NCBI GenBank assembly: GCA_030549205.1 | Contig: JAUKTV010000004.1 | Span: forward strand, 1,550,001-1,614,000 | Direction of reading: 5' to 3' | DNA: 64,000 bases | DNA from: Apiosordaria backusii | Taxonomy: Eukaryota > Ascomycota > Sordariomycetes > Sordariales > Lasiosphaeriaceae | In this document: positions 21,533-34,887 of the stretch, one piece after another | Layout: the number at the start of each line of letters is the position of its first letter | Numbering within the stretch: the stretch's first letter is position 1 | The notes under the pieces: generated by a model | Told to the model about the DNA's origin: nothing | The model's input: the letters and a program-made list of their open reading frames with translations, nothing else | Database searches by the model: none | Program-made: the position numbers and the translations under genes

Positions 21533-24361
21533 TCAAAACATAATCCACTCCACCTCCTGACTCCCCCCAATGCACTTGATCCAATTAAACGGCCCCCCTC
21601 TCTGCTGCTGCCCCGCTGTCCCTGGTCTCCCCCCGCCGCCGCTAAGCCCACTGATGCTCATCCTGTTGTACTCATCCTTGACCTCGCCGGCCCATAGTCT
21701 CTCCAGCACTTCAAGCGCGGCGAGGTTGTTCATGTACCCGCTGCGGTTCATAATCTCCCTGCATTTGGAGCGGACAATGTTCTGCTGGAGCTCATTGACG
21801 CACTCGCTTCCGGCGACGAAGAGGGGCCAGAGCAGAAACTTCTCTGCGCTGGAGCCGGCTTCGAGGCTGGTGGCGTAGTACACTACCTGAGAGACTAGGT
21901 TGCGGAAGTTGTTGTGGGTCGACGGGGAGTGGGGGCTGGCAAGGCGCTCAGTGTACAAGAGAGCGGCATAGCGGAAAGCTTCGGAGAGGGAGTTGAGGTC
22001 GCGGATCTGAGTTGCTGTTGGCGGCGGGGTGGTGCCGTTGATGCCGGTGCCGACTCCCATTCCTACTCCTGGGGATGTAGGAGATGAGGAAAGGGAAGGG
22101 AGGGGGAGTGGTGGGCCGGTAAGCGAAGCGCGGACCCGGTTGGCGTCGAATTCCCAGGTTTGGAGCGCAATGCGGGCTTCTTTCCACTCACGCCAGAAGG
22201 CGCTACGGTGGTCGTCGTAGGCGGAGGGTGAGTGCATAGACGTGGCGCCAAGGTGGTCATTGTCGTCGAGGGTTGAGCCGAAGCCATTGCCGTCGAAGCG
22301 GACGCTGCTGTTGATGGGGTGGGGAAGCCCGCCGAAGAGGCTGTGATGATGATCGGGCCCAGCAAGAAGGGGAGATGATTTGAAAGGGGCGCCGAGAGGC
22401 GAGGCGGAACGCGAGTTCTCATTCACGCGGGGTAATGGCGAAGAGGCAAGGAGGTTCTGGACTGGCCGCTGCTGAGAAAGCAGGTTAAGTCGGCCTAATT
22501 TGATGATGGATCTGAAGAGCTCGCGGTCGCAACCGACGAGGTTCTCAGCTCCGGGTGGTAAGAGCTGAGCATCAGGAAGAACACCGTAAAAGCTCGTGTT
22601 GAGCTGGGCTTCTCTATCATTAACACTGGCCGAGATGGCATCAAAGTAGGTGAAGAGAGCCTCCATCCAAGCAGAGTCTCTTGATGGTGGGTAGGGAGAC
22701 ATCCTCCGCATGCCCAGAATCTTCTTGACTCCAGCAAATTGTGTATGAAACTTGGCAACCCCTGATTCCGCCATCCTGTAGTGGCAGAGCAGTAAAATGG
22801 TGGCCAAAACCGAGTCCTGTGTCGACTTTTCTGCGTCGTTGAGCTGTTCGTCAAGTAGCCGTACCGCCAAGTTTCTATGCTGGTACTCTTCCGTCAATGC
22901 CTGATCACCCTGCCCATCAGAGGGGCTCTCGACCGGGCTGCCATCTATTCTCTTCTCAGATATATCGAAGCTGTGATAGCCAAGGCTGAGTTTTCGCTTC
23001 ATTCTGAGGTTGCAGGCAGCTAGCGCGCAAATGGCGTGTTGCAAACTCCGGCTGTTGTTGGCAAGGGCGAGGATATGTTCTCGGAAGGGGTTGTTGGGGC
23101 CATCGATGAAAACCATGCTTGGGCACATCGACTTTTCGTAGTAATCGATAAAGAAGGGCATCTTGGTGGCAAGGTCCGGGTTCATTTGCAAAGCTGGTGA
23201 GGGTGACTGCGAAGGATATGAGTTCGCCCAGGGAGCCTGGCCCCTTTCGTTGACGCTGCGGGAGACTGATTCCTCATCTGCATTTGAGGAGGCCCAGAAC
23301 GGCCCGTGGTGGGACTGCGCGCTGCTGCTGTAGGTGTCCAAGTCGGGCGTTCCGGGAACTTTTGCGTCTTGAAGTCAGCGTCTGTGGAACGGTTGTTGTT
23401 GTGGGTAACGAAACTCACCCAGAACGTCGTATTCGTGTGGGAGCTTGCGGCTAAGTTGGGCTTCTAAAGTCTCTACATGAGACATGTGAGATTGAAGACT
23501 CGAAGTGGGTTCCGACGGGCCGTATACAAGGCTGGGGCATGACGCTGGTGCCCGTGGTTGCTCAATCATGATGCTGCCGGGTGGGCTTTGTGGAACAGGT
23601 GGCCCATGGGTGGGAAATCCCTCGTAGACAATAGGGCTGTGGATATATTGCGGAACATCGTCTCGTGGGAACGAATGAGCAATGGGAGACATGTAGTCAA
23701 CCTCGCTCATGGTTTCCAGAGGTGTGTGAATCATCTCCCGGTGCATCATCATGTCCCCGGGAGTCGACACATTAATGTGAAGGCCGCGGGGAGGAGGAAA
23801 CCTTGGTCCATCTGTTGGGGGCATGCTGGACGAGAAAGGGATATGAGTCCATCCCGGTGGTGCGGATTCGGTGGGAGACATGTGCGACATATCGTAAGGG
23901 TGGTGAAAAGGCGGCACGGTCACAGACGGGCTCCGTCCATGGCCCATTTCCATATCCCCGCGGACCACCCGCTCATCCTGCTCGGGTGGCCACTGACCTG
24001 TCGAAGTGACCGAAGTCGTCCGAGCGCGTGCCGTGGTCGTGGGTGACTTGATGCTTGAAAGGCTCGTCTTGCCTTGGTTGACTGGAGGTGCCTTTGCAAT
24101 GGGCAGCGACAGACCGCGAAGCTTGCCCCGACTCGCCACACCAACACCCCATGTGAGCTGCGTCTTGTAACCAGAGCACTCGTTGCCAATCTCCAAGCAT
24201 TGCGAACAATACGGCCTCCTCCGGTCACACTTCACATTCCGCTTGGCGCAAGTAAAGCAGTCGTCGGCCGCCCCGCCCGCGGGGGCTCTTCTTCTGCGCT
24301 TCCTGGCCGAGGCAGCATCCTTCGCCGCTCCGGTCGACGGCGTGTTGATAGGTGCAGTCAT
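21533..24361 (-). CDS. Zn2Cys6 transcription factor with Fungal_trans_2-type region
   Basis: Exons 24361-23419 and 23358-21533 give 922 residues; intron 23418-23359 (GTGAGT..AAG, branch GCTGACT) restores frame. The binuclear zinc cluster is Cys35, 38, 45, 52, 55 and 62, exactly CX2CX6CX6CX2CX6C, preceded by a basic stretch (ARKRRRRAP) that may be a nuclear signal. It is followed by the block TWGVGVASRGKLRGLSLPIA. Residues about 80-310 are Pro/Ser/Met-rich and probably disordered. The C-terminal two thirds, from about residue 350, has the all-helical middle-homology type (HAICALAACNLRMKRKLS; LLDEQLNDAEKSTQDSVLATILLLC). It ends in GSQEVEWIMF. Targets are unknown. The gene stands alone in about 17 kb of gene-poor DNA, like fungal developmental regulators. 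Confidence 0.93.
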
Positions 24362-27300
24362 GATGTTTGATGGTTATGGTGGTGATAGTTCCGCTCAAGG
24401 TTTCCACCGCCGGCTAAAGTAAGTCTTGATGAGATTGTTGATAGCAACAAGGCCGATGTCTCGTGCCCAGCAAGTGCCGTAATACCTAAAAGGTGCAGAT
24501 CCGCACAACAGGGCAACCGACAGCAGGCCCGGTGACAAGGCAAGTGTTATTGAACACAAGGTGTGGCCCTTGGGAGACAGCGGGAGCTGACTGGAGTGGG
24601 TAAACGGGTATTAATATGGAAAGACTCGGGGCACATAGCACGCTGCGTGGGGAGAGACACTGGAGCCTGTATATGTCTCGCAGCCGAGAGAGAGGTTGAA
24701 CCTGGAAGCTGGGAACGGTCGAGATGAGATGGGATGGGATGGGATGGGATTGAATCAGATTGGGAAAGAGGGCAACATATGGGAGCAGGCAGGCTGTGTG
24801 CTGTGTGTGGTAGGGTGTTCTGTTTTTATTAAACGCAGAGCAGCACTCCCAGCACAGCACTTCCACCGAGGCCCCAAGCCAAGCAGCAGAAGAGACATGG
24901 CCTGCATGCAGCCCCATCCCATGCCCGGCAACCTGACCCCCCCTCCCCTACCACCCCCCAGTCCCCGTGCAGCGCGCCAGCGCCCCCTTCCCACAGGTAC
25001 CACTGAAGTACCCCCGTACCGACCAGGGCCCAAGGGAAGATCGGTCGGAGAAGCGGACGAGGTTCTGGAGTGGGTGCAACGGCCGCGCGAACTGGGGGCG
25101 GCGACAAGTCGCAGCAGGTGACGGGCGGGAGTTGGAGTGTTGTCAGTGGAGAGGGCCAAGGAAGACCCCATCATGTCCCACATTCTCTTTCACTTGTCCA
25201 CCATCCATCCAACCGTCCATGATAGACCCTGGTCGCCCGTCTGAGGTTGGGACAGTGAGTTTTCGGAATATTGGGAGCGAGGATCGAGGATTGAGGATTG
25301 GCCGTGGCAGCCAGCTGAGGGAATATGGCAAGTAAAGTGTAATTACGACTGAATGGGCGACCGAAACCACGGGCCAACGCCACCAAAGAAAGCAGCATCT
25401 TTGCTGTGCTTGCTGATGAAAGTCTCGGAGATACCGCAATGCTCCGTGTCCTGATGGTTTGTTTCGAGCTTTGTCACCGCTTTCTTTTGGTGGTGTTCGG
25501 TATCTGTAATTCTGTATGCCATTGAAAATTCATGGCGTTTGGGGCGTCAAAGAGATAGGACATGGGGTTCCTTGCGCGAACTGTTGCATCGCTGATTGCA
25601 GGAGAGGGACTCGGTGGGTTCCATGATCAACCGATGAGCTTGTGTTTGGCGACTGCGACGTGCCCAAAAGATCCAGTCTCGACTGGGTGTCTTCCATGCG
25701 AATGCGAATGAAGACAAACTGAGTGAAAAGCTGATTGGGCGCGCGATTTTGAGCGAGGTTGGCGGTAAATCCCCTGCAAGGCCAGGCCAGCGCGGGGGTT
25801 TGTGGCTGCCCTGGTTTTGGTTTGCACATGCCCCGCCATCACCGTCGTCCACAAGTTCCTGTCAAGACCATGGGCTGATATCGTACCTATGTATTTCAAC
25901 ATGACGCTTTCCACTACCTTCAATCTCTTTACAACTGAGTTCCCGGCATCTATCATTATTAGCCCAGCCAGCATGACCTATGAAATCAAAAGTCACGGCA
26001 AAACGGGCCTCTCAATGCCAGGTCCCGCTCCGGCTGGGCTGGCCCCCATCGGTCGACGAGCGAGCTGCCAGTCGGTTATCATCAGATTGCGACCCTGTAC
26101 CGGTATTGCGAGCAAGGTTGGCACTGGCAGCAACCGCCTGCCCGTACTGCACAGTATTTCATATGAACAAGTGACCGTCCCGTATCTGCCCTGCTACAAT
26201 GGGCAGCATTGACGACACACCTCATCCGAGGACGCCACTCTGTCTGCTCTTGGTCACGGCGACAGGAAGGGAAGATGCAATATAGATTGATGGCCCCTCG
26301 TCAGCCTCAAGCTTATACAACAGCCACTATATCGACAACCATGTGAGACATCTCCTCTGGAAGTGCACAAGCAATGGCAGCAAGCACGCGATGCCATGCA
26401 CAGAAGCTACTGCGCATGAGTGGGGGTCGATTCAACAAGCGGTTTCTGGCCATGCTCGAGCCATGTTGCGTTGGCTTCCCCGTCACCGAACTAGTGGCAG
26501 CATTTAATATATTCGGCCAGTGATTGTCTGGTTACTGGGTCAAGGAAGCACTGACGACATGCAGCACCGGTGGTGGTGAGCAGTTCGAGGGGCCACCACA
26601 GCCAACCCACCGTCTTCTTCAGGCATCTCGTGAGACCTACGAGGGCTCGGTGGGAGGGCACTTCATTACAAGGCATCGCGAATCGAGTCCAACTTGGAAA
26701 CACAAATCAGAAACGACTAAAATAGTCTGATAAGAAAACATGTTTCTGCGCGAGCAGTTGCCAACTGGTCAGATCATGTTCAAGGCCAACATGCTGCAGG
26801 GCGCTGATCACGACCAGCTCCAAGTGCTCAAGGCGAATTAGCCACCGCCAAAAGGCTTCTGTGCAGGCTTCTACAGACCTTCCACACTAGACCTTAGAGA
26901 TCTTAGTGACGGAAGCTCCCTATCAGCACTGGGTGCTGTCGGCCATGCCCGAATAATCCCCCGATGAACAAAACAGCGCAGTATAGTAACAAACGGTCAA
27001 CAATATCTCGGATAGTGGTCCTTGAAAAGCCACACCGAGGCTTTGGTGTTTATCAAGAGACCAGGCGAAACATGGTCGCCAAGAGTAAGGGTTCCGAGCC
27101 GAGCCAGGAAACGGAGTTCATCAGAGCCGCCCTGTCGTCCAGGGGTCAGAACGGAGATCAGACCAGGGAGACACTGACGACAAAAGCCACAATGCACGAC
27201 ATCGTGTCGATGACGAGATTCGCTTGTGACTTCTTGATGGAGCTGCTGGCAGTGGAAAGGTACACTATTTTCACTCGTCACGACAACGCTCATAAACCCT

Positions 27301-30300
27301 TCGCGCAGTTTTTCCCTTCGAAGTCGGTACTTGCCACATACAAGTTCTCACTCATCATGGAAGACCATGAGTCCCTTTCCTTGATTCGCTGTGCCAAGCA
27401 GCGCCACAGCTCGCCGCTGACGAAGGAAAGACACCATCTTACAAGCCCAAACTGACCTACACTGGATCTTTCCTGACCAGGACAACACTTCCGTTGGCAC
27501 CACGACAGAGAAATATGCAATGTCGGCAAGTCAGAGTGCACGGCACGGTGTTGACAGCGCTTCCGTTCTCGCCAAGGAAAGAAGTTCGGGGGGGGGGGCC
27601 GGGGTTTATCAGGGGTCGACCTTTAACGACCACTGAAAGACATGAACTTTCATACAAAGTCGTTGCGGCGTACGGAGTATTGAGGAAGTGGTTAATGTAC
27701 TAGCTTGGGACTAGGTCGGTTATTATGTACACTCTGTAACCTTACCTCCCTGATGAACCCCCTCTTTCGTGTCAACCCAACTCGGATATCTGACATGTGA
27801 GCTCGTTACAGCTTGAACCTGGCGCTCTGCGCACGTCCATCATCAATAACTCCTTGACATGCAGCGATATCATCAGAGCCTAGTCGATGAGCTCTCTTGA
27901 AGGGGTTGAGATACAACGCCACAGCATGGGCTTGGAGTAAACCTCAAACCTCATCGCAACACATGGCGATATTTAGTGGGGGTCAGGTCTAGTGGTCGCC
28001 GACTTTAACTGCTTCACTGCGGAGTATAGAGGAGCCACTAGAAACAAAATCGGTCACTGACAATTGGTTGCGTCCAATGTTCGATCGAGGCTCTTGTTCA
28101 TGCACTAGAAGATGGGAGCGTCTTGTCCACCGCCAGACCAAGCGACGACAAGTCACGCTGGCAAAGCAGCCACCTGCACTCTCTGCCAGTGCTAGAAGCC
28201 AGAGAAAGATGCATCGAAGCTTTTATCTCATCACAACTTGCGCCCCACATTTTCCCCCTCTCTTACGCTTCCCAATCCCATCCCCTCTGCTTGCCAAAAT
28301 GCCATTGTGTTTTTGGACAATCCATGGACGAAACGGCGGCATCTGGACCTGCAATTTGGGCAGAAACACCTTGGCTATCGGCGCGCTGGACGCTACACAC
28401 TAGCATACATACGCTATACTGTACCTATATCCGCCGTACCCACAGACATCTTCTCCTCGTTCGTCTTCACATGCTGATCACCAGCTGTCTCGTCCTGCCC
28501 CCCTCGTCCGATGTGTCGTGATGCCGATCCAAGCACCAGCGAGGCGGAAGCGATGAATAGCATCATGGCATCTCCCGCCGGGCTGGCAGATCGACACTGC
28601 GAGGGTTTCTCAGCTGAGGGCAAGCAGGCGACACATCAGCGGGTTGATAGGCTGAAGCCTTGTGTGAAAGATGTTGCGAAACTTGACAGACTTTAGTGAG
28701 TATTCGCCAATCACCGTCGTCGAAATGCAGGCTCTCTGCTCGATGTCGAGGGCAGACGGGTTTGACCGCCATTATGGGGCTTCCCCTCATTCTGTGTGGC
28801 CTTGCGAGCTACACCGCTTCAGGGAATGGCCGAGGGCTCTTCTGCACGGCTGATTGGCTGTCTGTAACTTTCTTGTCGGGGACCCGGATCCTGAAGTTGG
28901 CTGAACCAAGATGTGGCTGAGAAAACGGCCCTTTTCTTCCCACGGTCGGCTTGCGGCGCTGGCGGCTTGGCCCTGGCCTCTTGGCCTCTCGTGGTCTTTA
29001 GCCTCGGCAGTCTGTCTGGCATCACCCAGCTACAGGCTGATGCACTGCTTACACGCATAACAAAAGCTGAAGATGGGGCGGCTGAGAGAGAGGCAGAAAC
29101 ACGATGATACTGGGTAATCAAAGCCCCCGACGCGCCGCTTCGCCTTGACTTCAATATCATATACATTGGTATAGACACAGTGTGTGGCGCTGTTCGGAGA
29201 TTTGCACTGGGCAGCACTCACGCGAATGGGGAAACAGAAACCTCTGGACCAAGCAGCAGTTGAAAGCTTTGCGCCATTGATTCAACGTCACGCGAAACGA
29301 AATTGGTCAGCCTGTCAGCTCCGGGAGGTTTCCGCATATTAACTGGCCCCTTTGGCTCAACCCAAGCAGATCTGTGGTAGGTTCGAGGTCCTCCCAAATC
29401 CTTCCTGAGATATGCCAACCTACGGTTCAGCAGCAGTCAAAAAAAACGCAGGGCATCACGATCTCTTCTGTCTGTCTCTTCAGATGGCGGCGGTTATCTT
29501 TAAGCTTTTTCTTCGAATGCGGCACACTCCGGCCGTTTGAAAGTACTTGCGGATGGAACGTTGCAATCTTTACAGCTACCTATCCCTTTTTAGGGAAAGC
29601 GTCGATTCTTGGTTAAGCGGAGCCTTTTCTCTTCCCGCACGGCCCTTGGCTAGGGTTTTGTCACTCCCCCGCGGCTTGGCGAAGGGTGTTAAACTCTTTT
29701 CGTCACCGAGAACACAACTTTTCGATGCCTGGTTCTCCACCACAAAAAGTATCGAGATGTACCCCGATGATGTACACACACAGCGCACTGCACTTCCAGG
29801 TTGTTACGAAAGCGAAACGCCGCTGAAGTAATACATACCTAAACGAATTGGCAGGCTATAATGAGGGGAAAGGACACGAAGAAGAGAAGCAGTTGCGCTA
29901 TCTCGCAGTGAAAGTGCACCTTTGATCTCGAGTGTCAATGACTCGAGGAAATTCCTTACACAGTATGTCAACGTCAGTGATGAGGGGAAGCCACCGAGTG
30001 GGAACCCGCTTTCTGGCTGTGCTCTCACGCACTGGACGCGCCTTGCATGTCGCCACAGGGATAGGCAGGACGAGACAGGCACATCCATAGGATGGGATAG
30101 AGAGTCCAGAAGTTGGAAAGAACCACCGTTCATCCCGTTTCGTTCCATATCCACACATAGAATATAGAGTTGGGACGACACCTCAAGGGGATATTATTCG
30201 TCCAAACCCCTGGACTTATCGCCGACGATCGTTCGCCACGATGAGGAATATCTCCGTTTTTTCTTGGTTTTTTTGGTGTACGATGGTACTTTCCGAGTAG

Positions 30301-33300
30301 TGTATGTGAGTCTACTCGTATCATTCGTCCCCTCACAGTGACCCCTTTCATCTTCGAGAAAGAGGGGTGAAGGTGAGGGGAGAGACACGGGAAGGATGTA
30401 CATGACATCCCATACAGCAAAAAGCGGATATACGCGGGGCAAAAGTTCATTCAGAAAGAGATGATCACAGCAAAAATTCCCGGGGGGGCGGAACGATTTG
30501 CGCAGTCTACTGTACAGTATGAAGTTTGAGGGGGGCAGGCAGTAGGGACAGTGTGAGTGTCTCGGCCTAAGGTATGTAGTGAAAAGCGTGTGTAAGCAAG
30601 AGCAGCCAAGGATGCGAGGATGCGAGGATGTCTCTCCTTACGCAAGACCCTTTTGTTCCGTCACTGTTCGGATCGCCCCTATTCCGATTCTGATCTGGGG
30701 TACATGGCTAGTGTCTGGAGAGACATCTGGGTTGGGTTGACTGAGCCGAGGGGGTAGATGCGGACATGGACGGGGACGGAGGAATTGATGGGATGGATGT
30801 GAGGGGTTGGGGAAGGGGGAAGTAGGTATCACGAGGTAAGTTCAAGTTGGCAGGTAAGGGGATGGGCGTAGGACCTTGTTATTGATGACAGTGGCGCATT
30901 TGTGAGTGTTGAGCGTTGAGGTCATCATTAGTCAAAAGTTCAAAAGGGACAGGTCAATATGCTGCCGCGGGCTCTCGGATACCTACCGGTGTACAGTCCC
31001 GCGTGTGCCGTCTGTCAAGACTTACCCGCCATCCGGTCGCCGTGCGGTCGGAGAGAGTCTGGCGGGCGGGATGGGTACTCGCGAGACCATTTTGCTTGGG
31101 CCGTTCGGTAGGTAGGTAAGTTGGGAGTATGCAGTCATGTTTCTTTGGTTTCTGAAAATAGCATCACTAGCCCTACAGACGTACACATGCTCCGCGCTCT
31201 GTGCTACACACGACGACGGTGACAACATCGGCACGGTAGGTACGTTTGACGGCACGAGGCGGCCTTTGTGGTTACGGGTGGTGGTAAGGCAGGCACCGCG
31301 AGGCAGGTCAGTTAATATCCAGCCCGTGTCCTTTGCAACTCTTCTTTTTCTGTGATTGTAAGTCTTGCCCAGTCATTCCCTTCGATTTCTGCTTCCATGT
31401 GTTGTTCCATTTGCCTTCCTTTTCTTGACAAGATAGGTACTTGGGCCCAACCACCAGGATAGGGAGTGGGGTGGAGGGGACTGGAGGGTTGAGATAGGGT
31501 GGTGTTGGGAACGTGACTGCCAGCCATTGTGACGGAATCCGACAGGACGAATGCACAAGAGGGAAAAAATAAATGAAGTGACAAGAGAGAAGGGTAAGAT
31601 GTGGGTGATGATGGGGGGGAAGTGGAGGAGGGAGAGGAGCACTGCCCAGCGGTTTATATTGCTCGTGCATGAGGAGTTCTGAGGGGATGGTACTCTACCT
31701 GGGAGGCCTGGCTACTACCGCGGCGGCTTTTATGGTCTTGGGGGATGAATGTTGTTAACGACTTTCCCTAGGGAGAAAGGTCAACCTTGGATTTGGCACT
31801 ATAGACTACATTGTGGAAGCATGGTCATGTATGCCTTGCTGGATTTCCGAGGGCATCCGACGTAATGGACGGGAAGGGAAAGGATCACTATCAGCAGCAA
31901 GCAACAAGTGTTCCTATGATGTACGATGGTGGTGGGATATCAATATATTTCGTCTTATGTCGCTATTCCTTCCCAGGTTTTCTTTGCATTCCATGCTAGA
32001 CAATATATCTTCCTGTGCAGTGTTGCTTTCCGACTGGACAAGACATGTCATGGACGGGACTTGTCACACGTGGGACTTTTATATTAAAGAGAGGAAAGGA
32101 GCTGCTGGTTTGGGATAGCTTTCTTGTGTCTTGTTCACACTCTTTACCTGGTTTCTTTGTAATGTTGGCAAGGGTCTCTTCCTAAAGAGAAAGGTGTCAT
32201 TGGGTTCGATGCTTCACTGCGTTCTGTTGCTCTTCGGGGAAGAAGGACATGGCATTTATCGCACATCTCGCATGCAGCGGAAAGTTGTGGGTGGTTTCTA
32301 AGAATATACTGATGTATCGGCTCGGTATTGCTTGTGGATCAAGAGACCCTTGATGCGACGAGAGGTTATCATGAGAATAACAATATCCCGCGTTTGGCGA
32401 GTGCCCAGACGATGCCCAGGATAACAATCCGGGTACTTGGGACTATGTGTTATCGTCAGGGATCATGCTGATGACGTTTTTTTGGCGCATGTACGGATCT
32501 CTTATATTAAGGAGGCTTAGAACGAGAAGTAGGTCACGAGCCTTTATGGAGTAGATAGCCTAGATTAATGATGACAGGTGGATGTGAGATGTCAACACTG
32601 AGATTTTGATAAGCTCTTCATGAAGGTTGATTTGTGATTAGCCAATGGAAGTCACTTTGTAGCTTCAGGTTTTGACAGTCAAGGGGCAAAAGGGGTGGCC
32701 CAGGGGGTCTAGGACTGGCAGGTTGAAAGTCAACAAAGGAAGGCTTCACGCGCATGCAGATCCAGAACAAAGCCTTGCTAGAAATACTATTGTCAGTTAT
32801 ATTGTTTAGTAGGTAGATAGATATCTGGATCGTAGCTTTGTCCAAACAGGTAGCGAACAAGACGTGCTGTCCACAAGACTCTGCAGTGGGGTTAACAACA
32901 GTAAAGACAAGATACGGTAGCTTGAGGGACTTCCAAGTGACAATTTTGCCTCTTTGACTGTTCTGTTCGCGGGAACTACATTGTTTTGCTTTCTCAGCTT
33001 CTCGGTGGCGAGGGATGTAGCGCAATGGCAGGATTGCCTCCTGCTTTGTGGACATGTTGTGTGAGATGTTGTCGTCGACTCTGTAGGTAGGTCATGATAT
33101 GAATTCGAGCCTAGAAGTCCGTCGGTGACAAAAAATGGACACCGAAGAATCGTTGTACGTAGTTATTGTATGAGGGATTTTTTGTACTTGTTTGCCTTCA
33201 ACCTGTCAAAGGCAAGAGCACACGAAGTTACTTGAATCGTGAATAGCCTCACATCTCACCAAAGGGGCGCCGCTCTTGACATCAAGGCGACGCCGAGTCC

Positions 33301-34887
33301 GAGAAGGCAAAACTGATAAGTCAAAGATCATAAATATGAAGCCATGAATTAAAGTCACCCACTGGTCGTACTCGAACGGTCACTGTACCTAGGCAAGTAT
33401 CACAACATGAAGGCGGTGTTGACTTGACGTCAGAAGCCGCATAAGGCCTCTAGCTGGAGCGGCCCCCTACCTATCTATGCAAACAATAGTATCACTTACA
33501 GGGGCAACAACATGCACAATACCTCAAGGAAAGCAACAGCGCACAGGCGGCGATTGTGAGCTGTCTCTTTCCCAAGAAAAGCCTCACTCTCCCAGCTCTC
33601 ACATGATTCCCACCAAGCTACATGTAAAACCAATCTCAAGCCACCGTCACACATACTCTGCACGGTTTACTCCGAAGATGGGGCTTGTATCACTCGGAAT
33701 ACCGACCCTTGAACCTTGAAGCCTGACGTTCATGGTACTAAGGTACTTTGCCATCAAGCAAGTCCCTCGGTGTATCTTCTCAAGTAACTCTGTCACCTAA
33801 CCCCATATACACAATATTGCTTCGTCTGCCACCCACATGACCCGGTTATCACAGTTCAAGACATTGTACAACATCCGAATGTACTGGACGCCTCACCTCT
33901 CACATTGAACATCTCGGTGCTTCGGTCAGCTTAGACCTAGGGGTCTTAATATTGTGCCGAGCTGAGAAGTTTGTCATGAGCCACATGATAAAAATGAGAC
34001 CCGAATCTCCAAGAAACTTTGAGAATTTGAGACTCGGAGATAAAAGTGGCGTAAGGGTCTGATTCATCATGTCTAATCATAGACCCTGTGTCTAAGCTGT
34101 CTTAGATCTCTTTTACACCTCGGTATTGCCCATGTCATGATGTCGAGACCGAGCATGGGATTCTGATGTTGGACAAGATCGGTGGAGTGATCCCATTGAG
34201 GGTCTTAATATGGACCAGTTAAGACGAGACAAGACAAAACAGGTAGAGGGCGCGAAGGGCTGTCTCGGCTGTTTTTACTCCGAGAGTTTGGTGGATGGTC
34301 AAAACACTAGGGTGATATTGATGTGGAAATGAAGTCTCAATGGTTGAAGAAGTTGAGACCCAGCTGAAGACAATGAAGGTAGGTACCTAGTAACGAAGAC
34401 ACCCCAAATATGCCAGCTACTCGTAATAAAGGTGTTGAGTCGAAAGGACATTCCAGCGGCAAGAGGAGTTACCTGAGTAAAGATAGAGACTTCCCTCCAA
34501 TGTCATGAAACGATAGCCATTATGCTCCAGGTGGCTATTTGAGATATTGTCCTTCCTTCAGGCACCAAACAAACGCAGAGGAGATCTGGGATCGAATATA
34601 TAAGTTTCAGAGCAAAAGATTAGGTACCTAGGTAAACAGTGCTCAGAAATAGCCAATAGCAAAATCTCTCCCTCCAAAGCACCAGTAGTCGAAATGAAAC
34701 CAACCCCTAACTTACATATGCACCCAACCAAGAAACAAAAGAGACCAATAAGCATGGGACCAATTCTCTTTACCCAGGTGTTTTGACAAGCCGAAAGCGC
34801 CGCCTCCGACAGAAAACCAGCACCATCACAACCCTCTCCCCATCAAACCACAAACCTCCCATAAACAAACCCCCAACCCCATTCACC
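24362..34887. other. 10.5-kb gene desert upstream of Zn2Cys6 regulator
   Basis: No frame here exceeds 163 codons, none resembles a known protein, and no intron-joined gene could be assembled. Contents seen: GGGAT minisatellite at 24729-24751, an 11-G run at 27588-27598, several GGTAGGTA/TACCTAGG motifs, and a patch at 33900-34400 with repeated GAGAC/GTCTC and GGTCT/AGACC words. Nothing looks like RIP-damaged repeat DNA, since base composition stays mixed. The whole block lies between the start of the regulator and the 3' end of the flavin-reductase gene, so it is all formally upstream of the regulator. Non-coding transcripts or a long 5' leader with introns are possible but not shown. Confidence 0.6.
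24729..24751 (+). repeat. (GGGAT)4 short tandem repeat
   Basis: Four consecutive GGGAT units in the upstream region of the Zn2Cys6 gene, about 370 bp from its ATG. Confidence 0.85.

Noticed and set aside
26964..27455. 163-codon + strand frame with ATG in the gene desert
   Set aside because: Longest frame there, but no recognisable motif, composition like surrounding DNA, no splice context; kept as non-coding unless RNA or conservation says otherwise.
27980..28030. GGTCTAGTGGTCGC, resembling a tRNA A box
   Set aside because: No B box or paired acceptor arm follows at the needed distance.
29340..29420. GGTTCGAGGTCC, resembling a tRNA B box
   Set aside because: Spacing is one base off the B-box consensus and no A box, anticodon arm or acceptor stem could be built around it.
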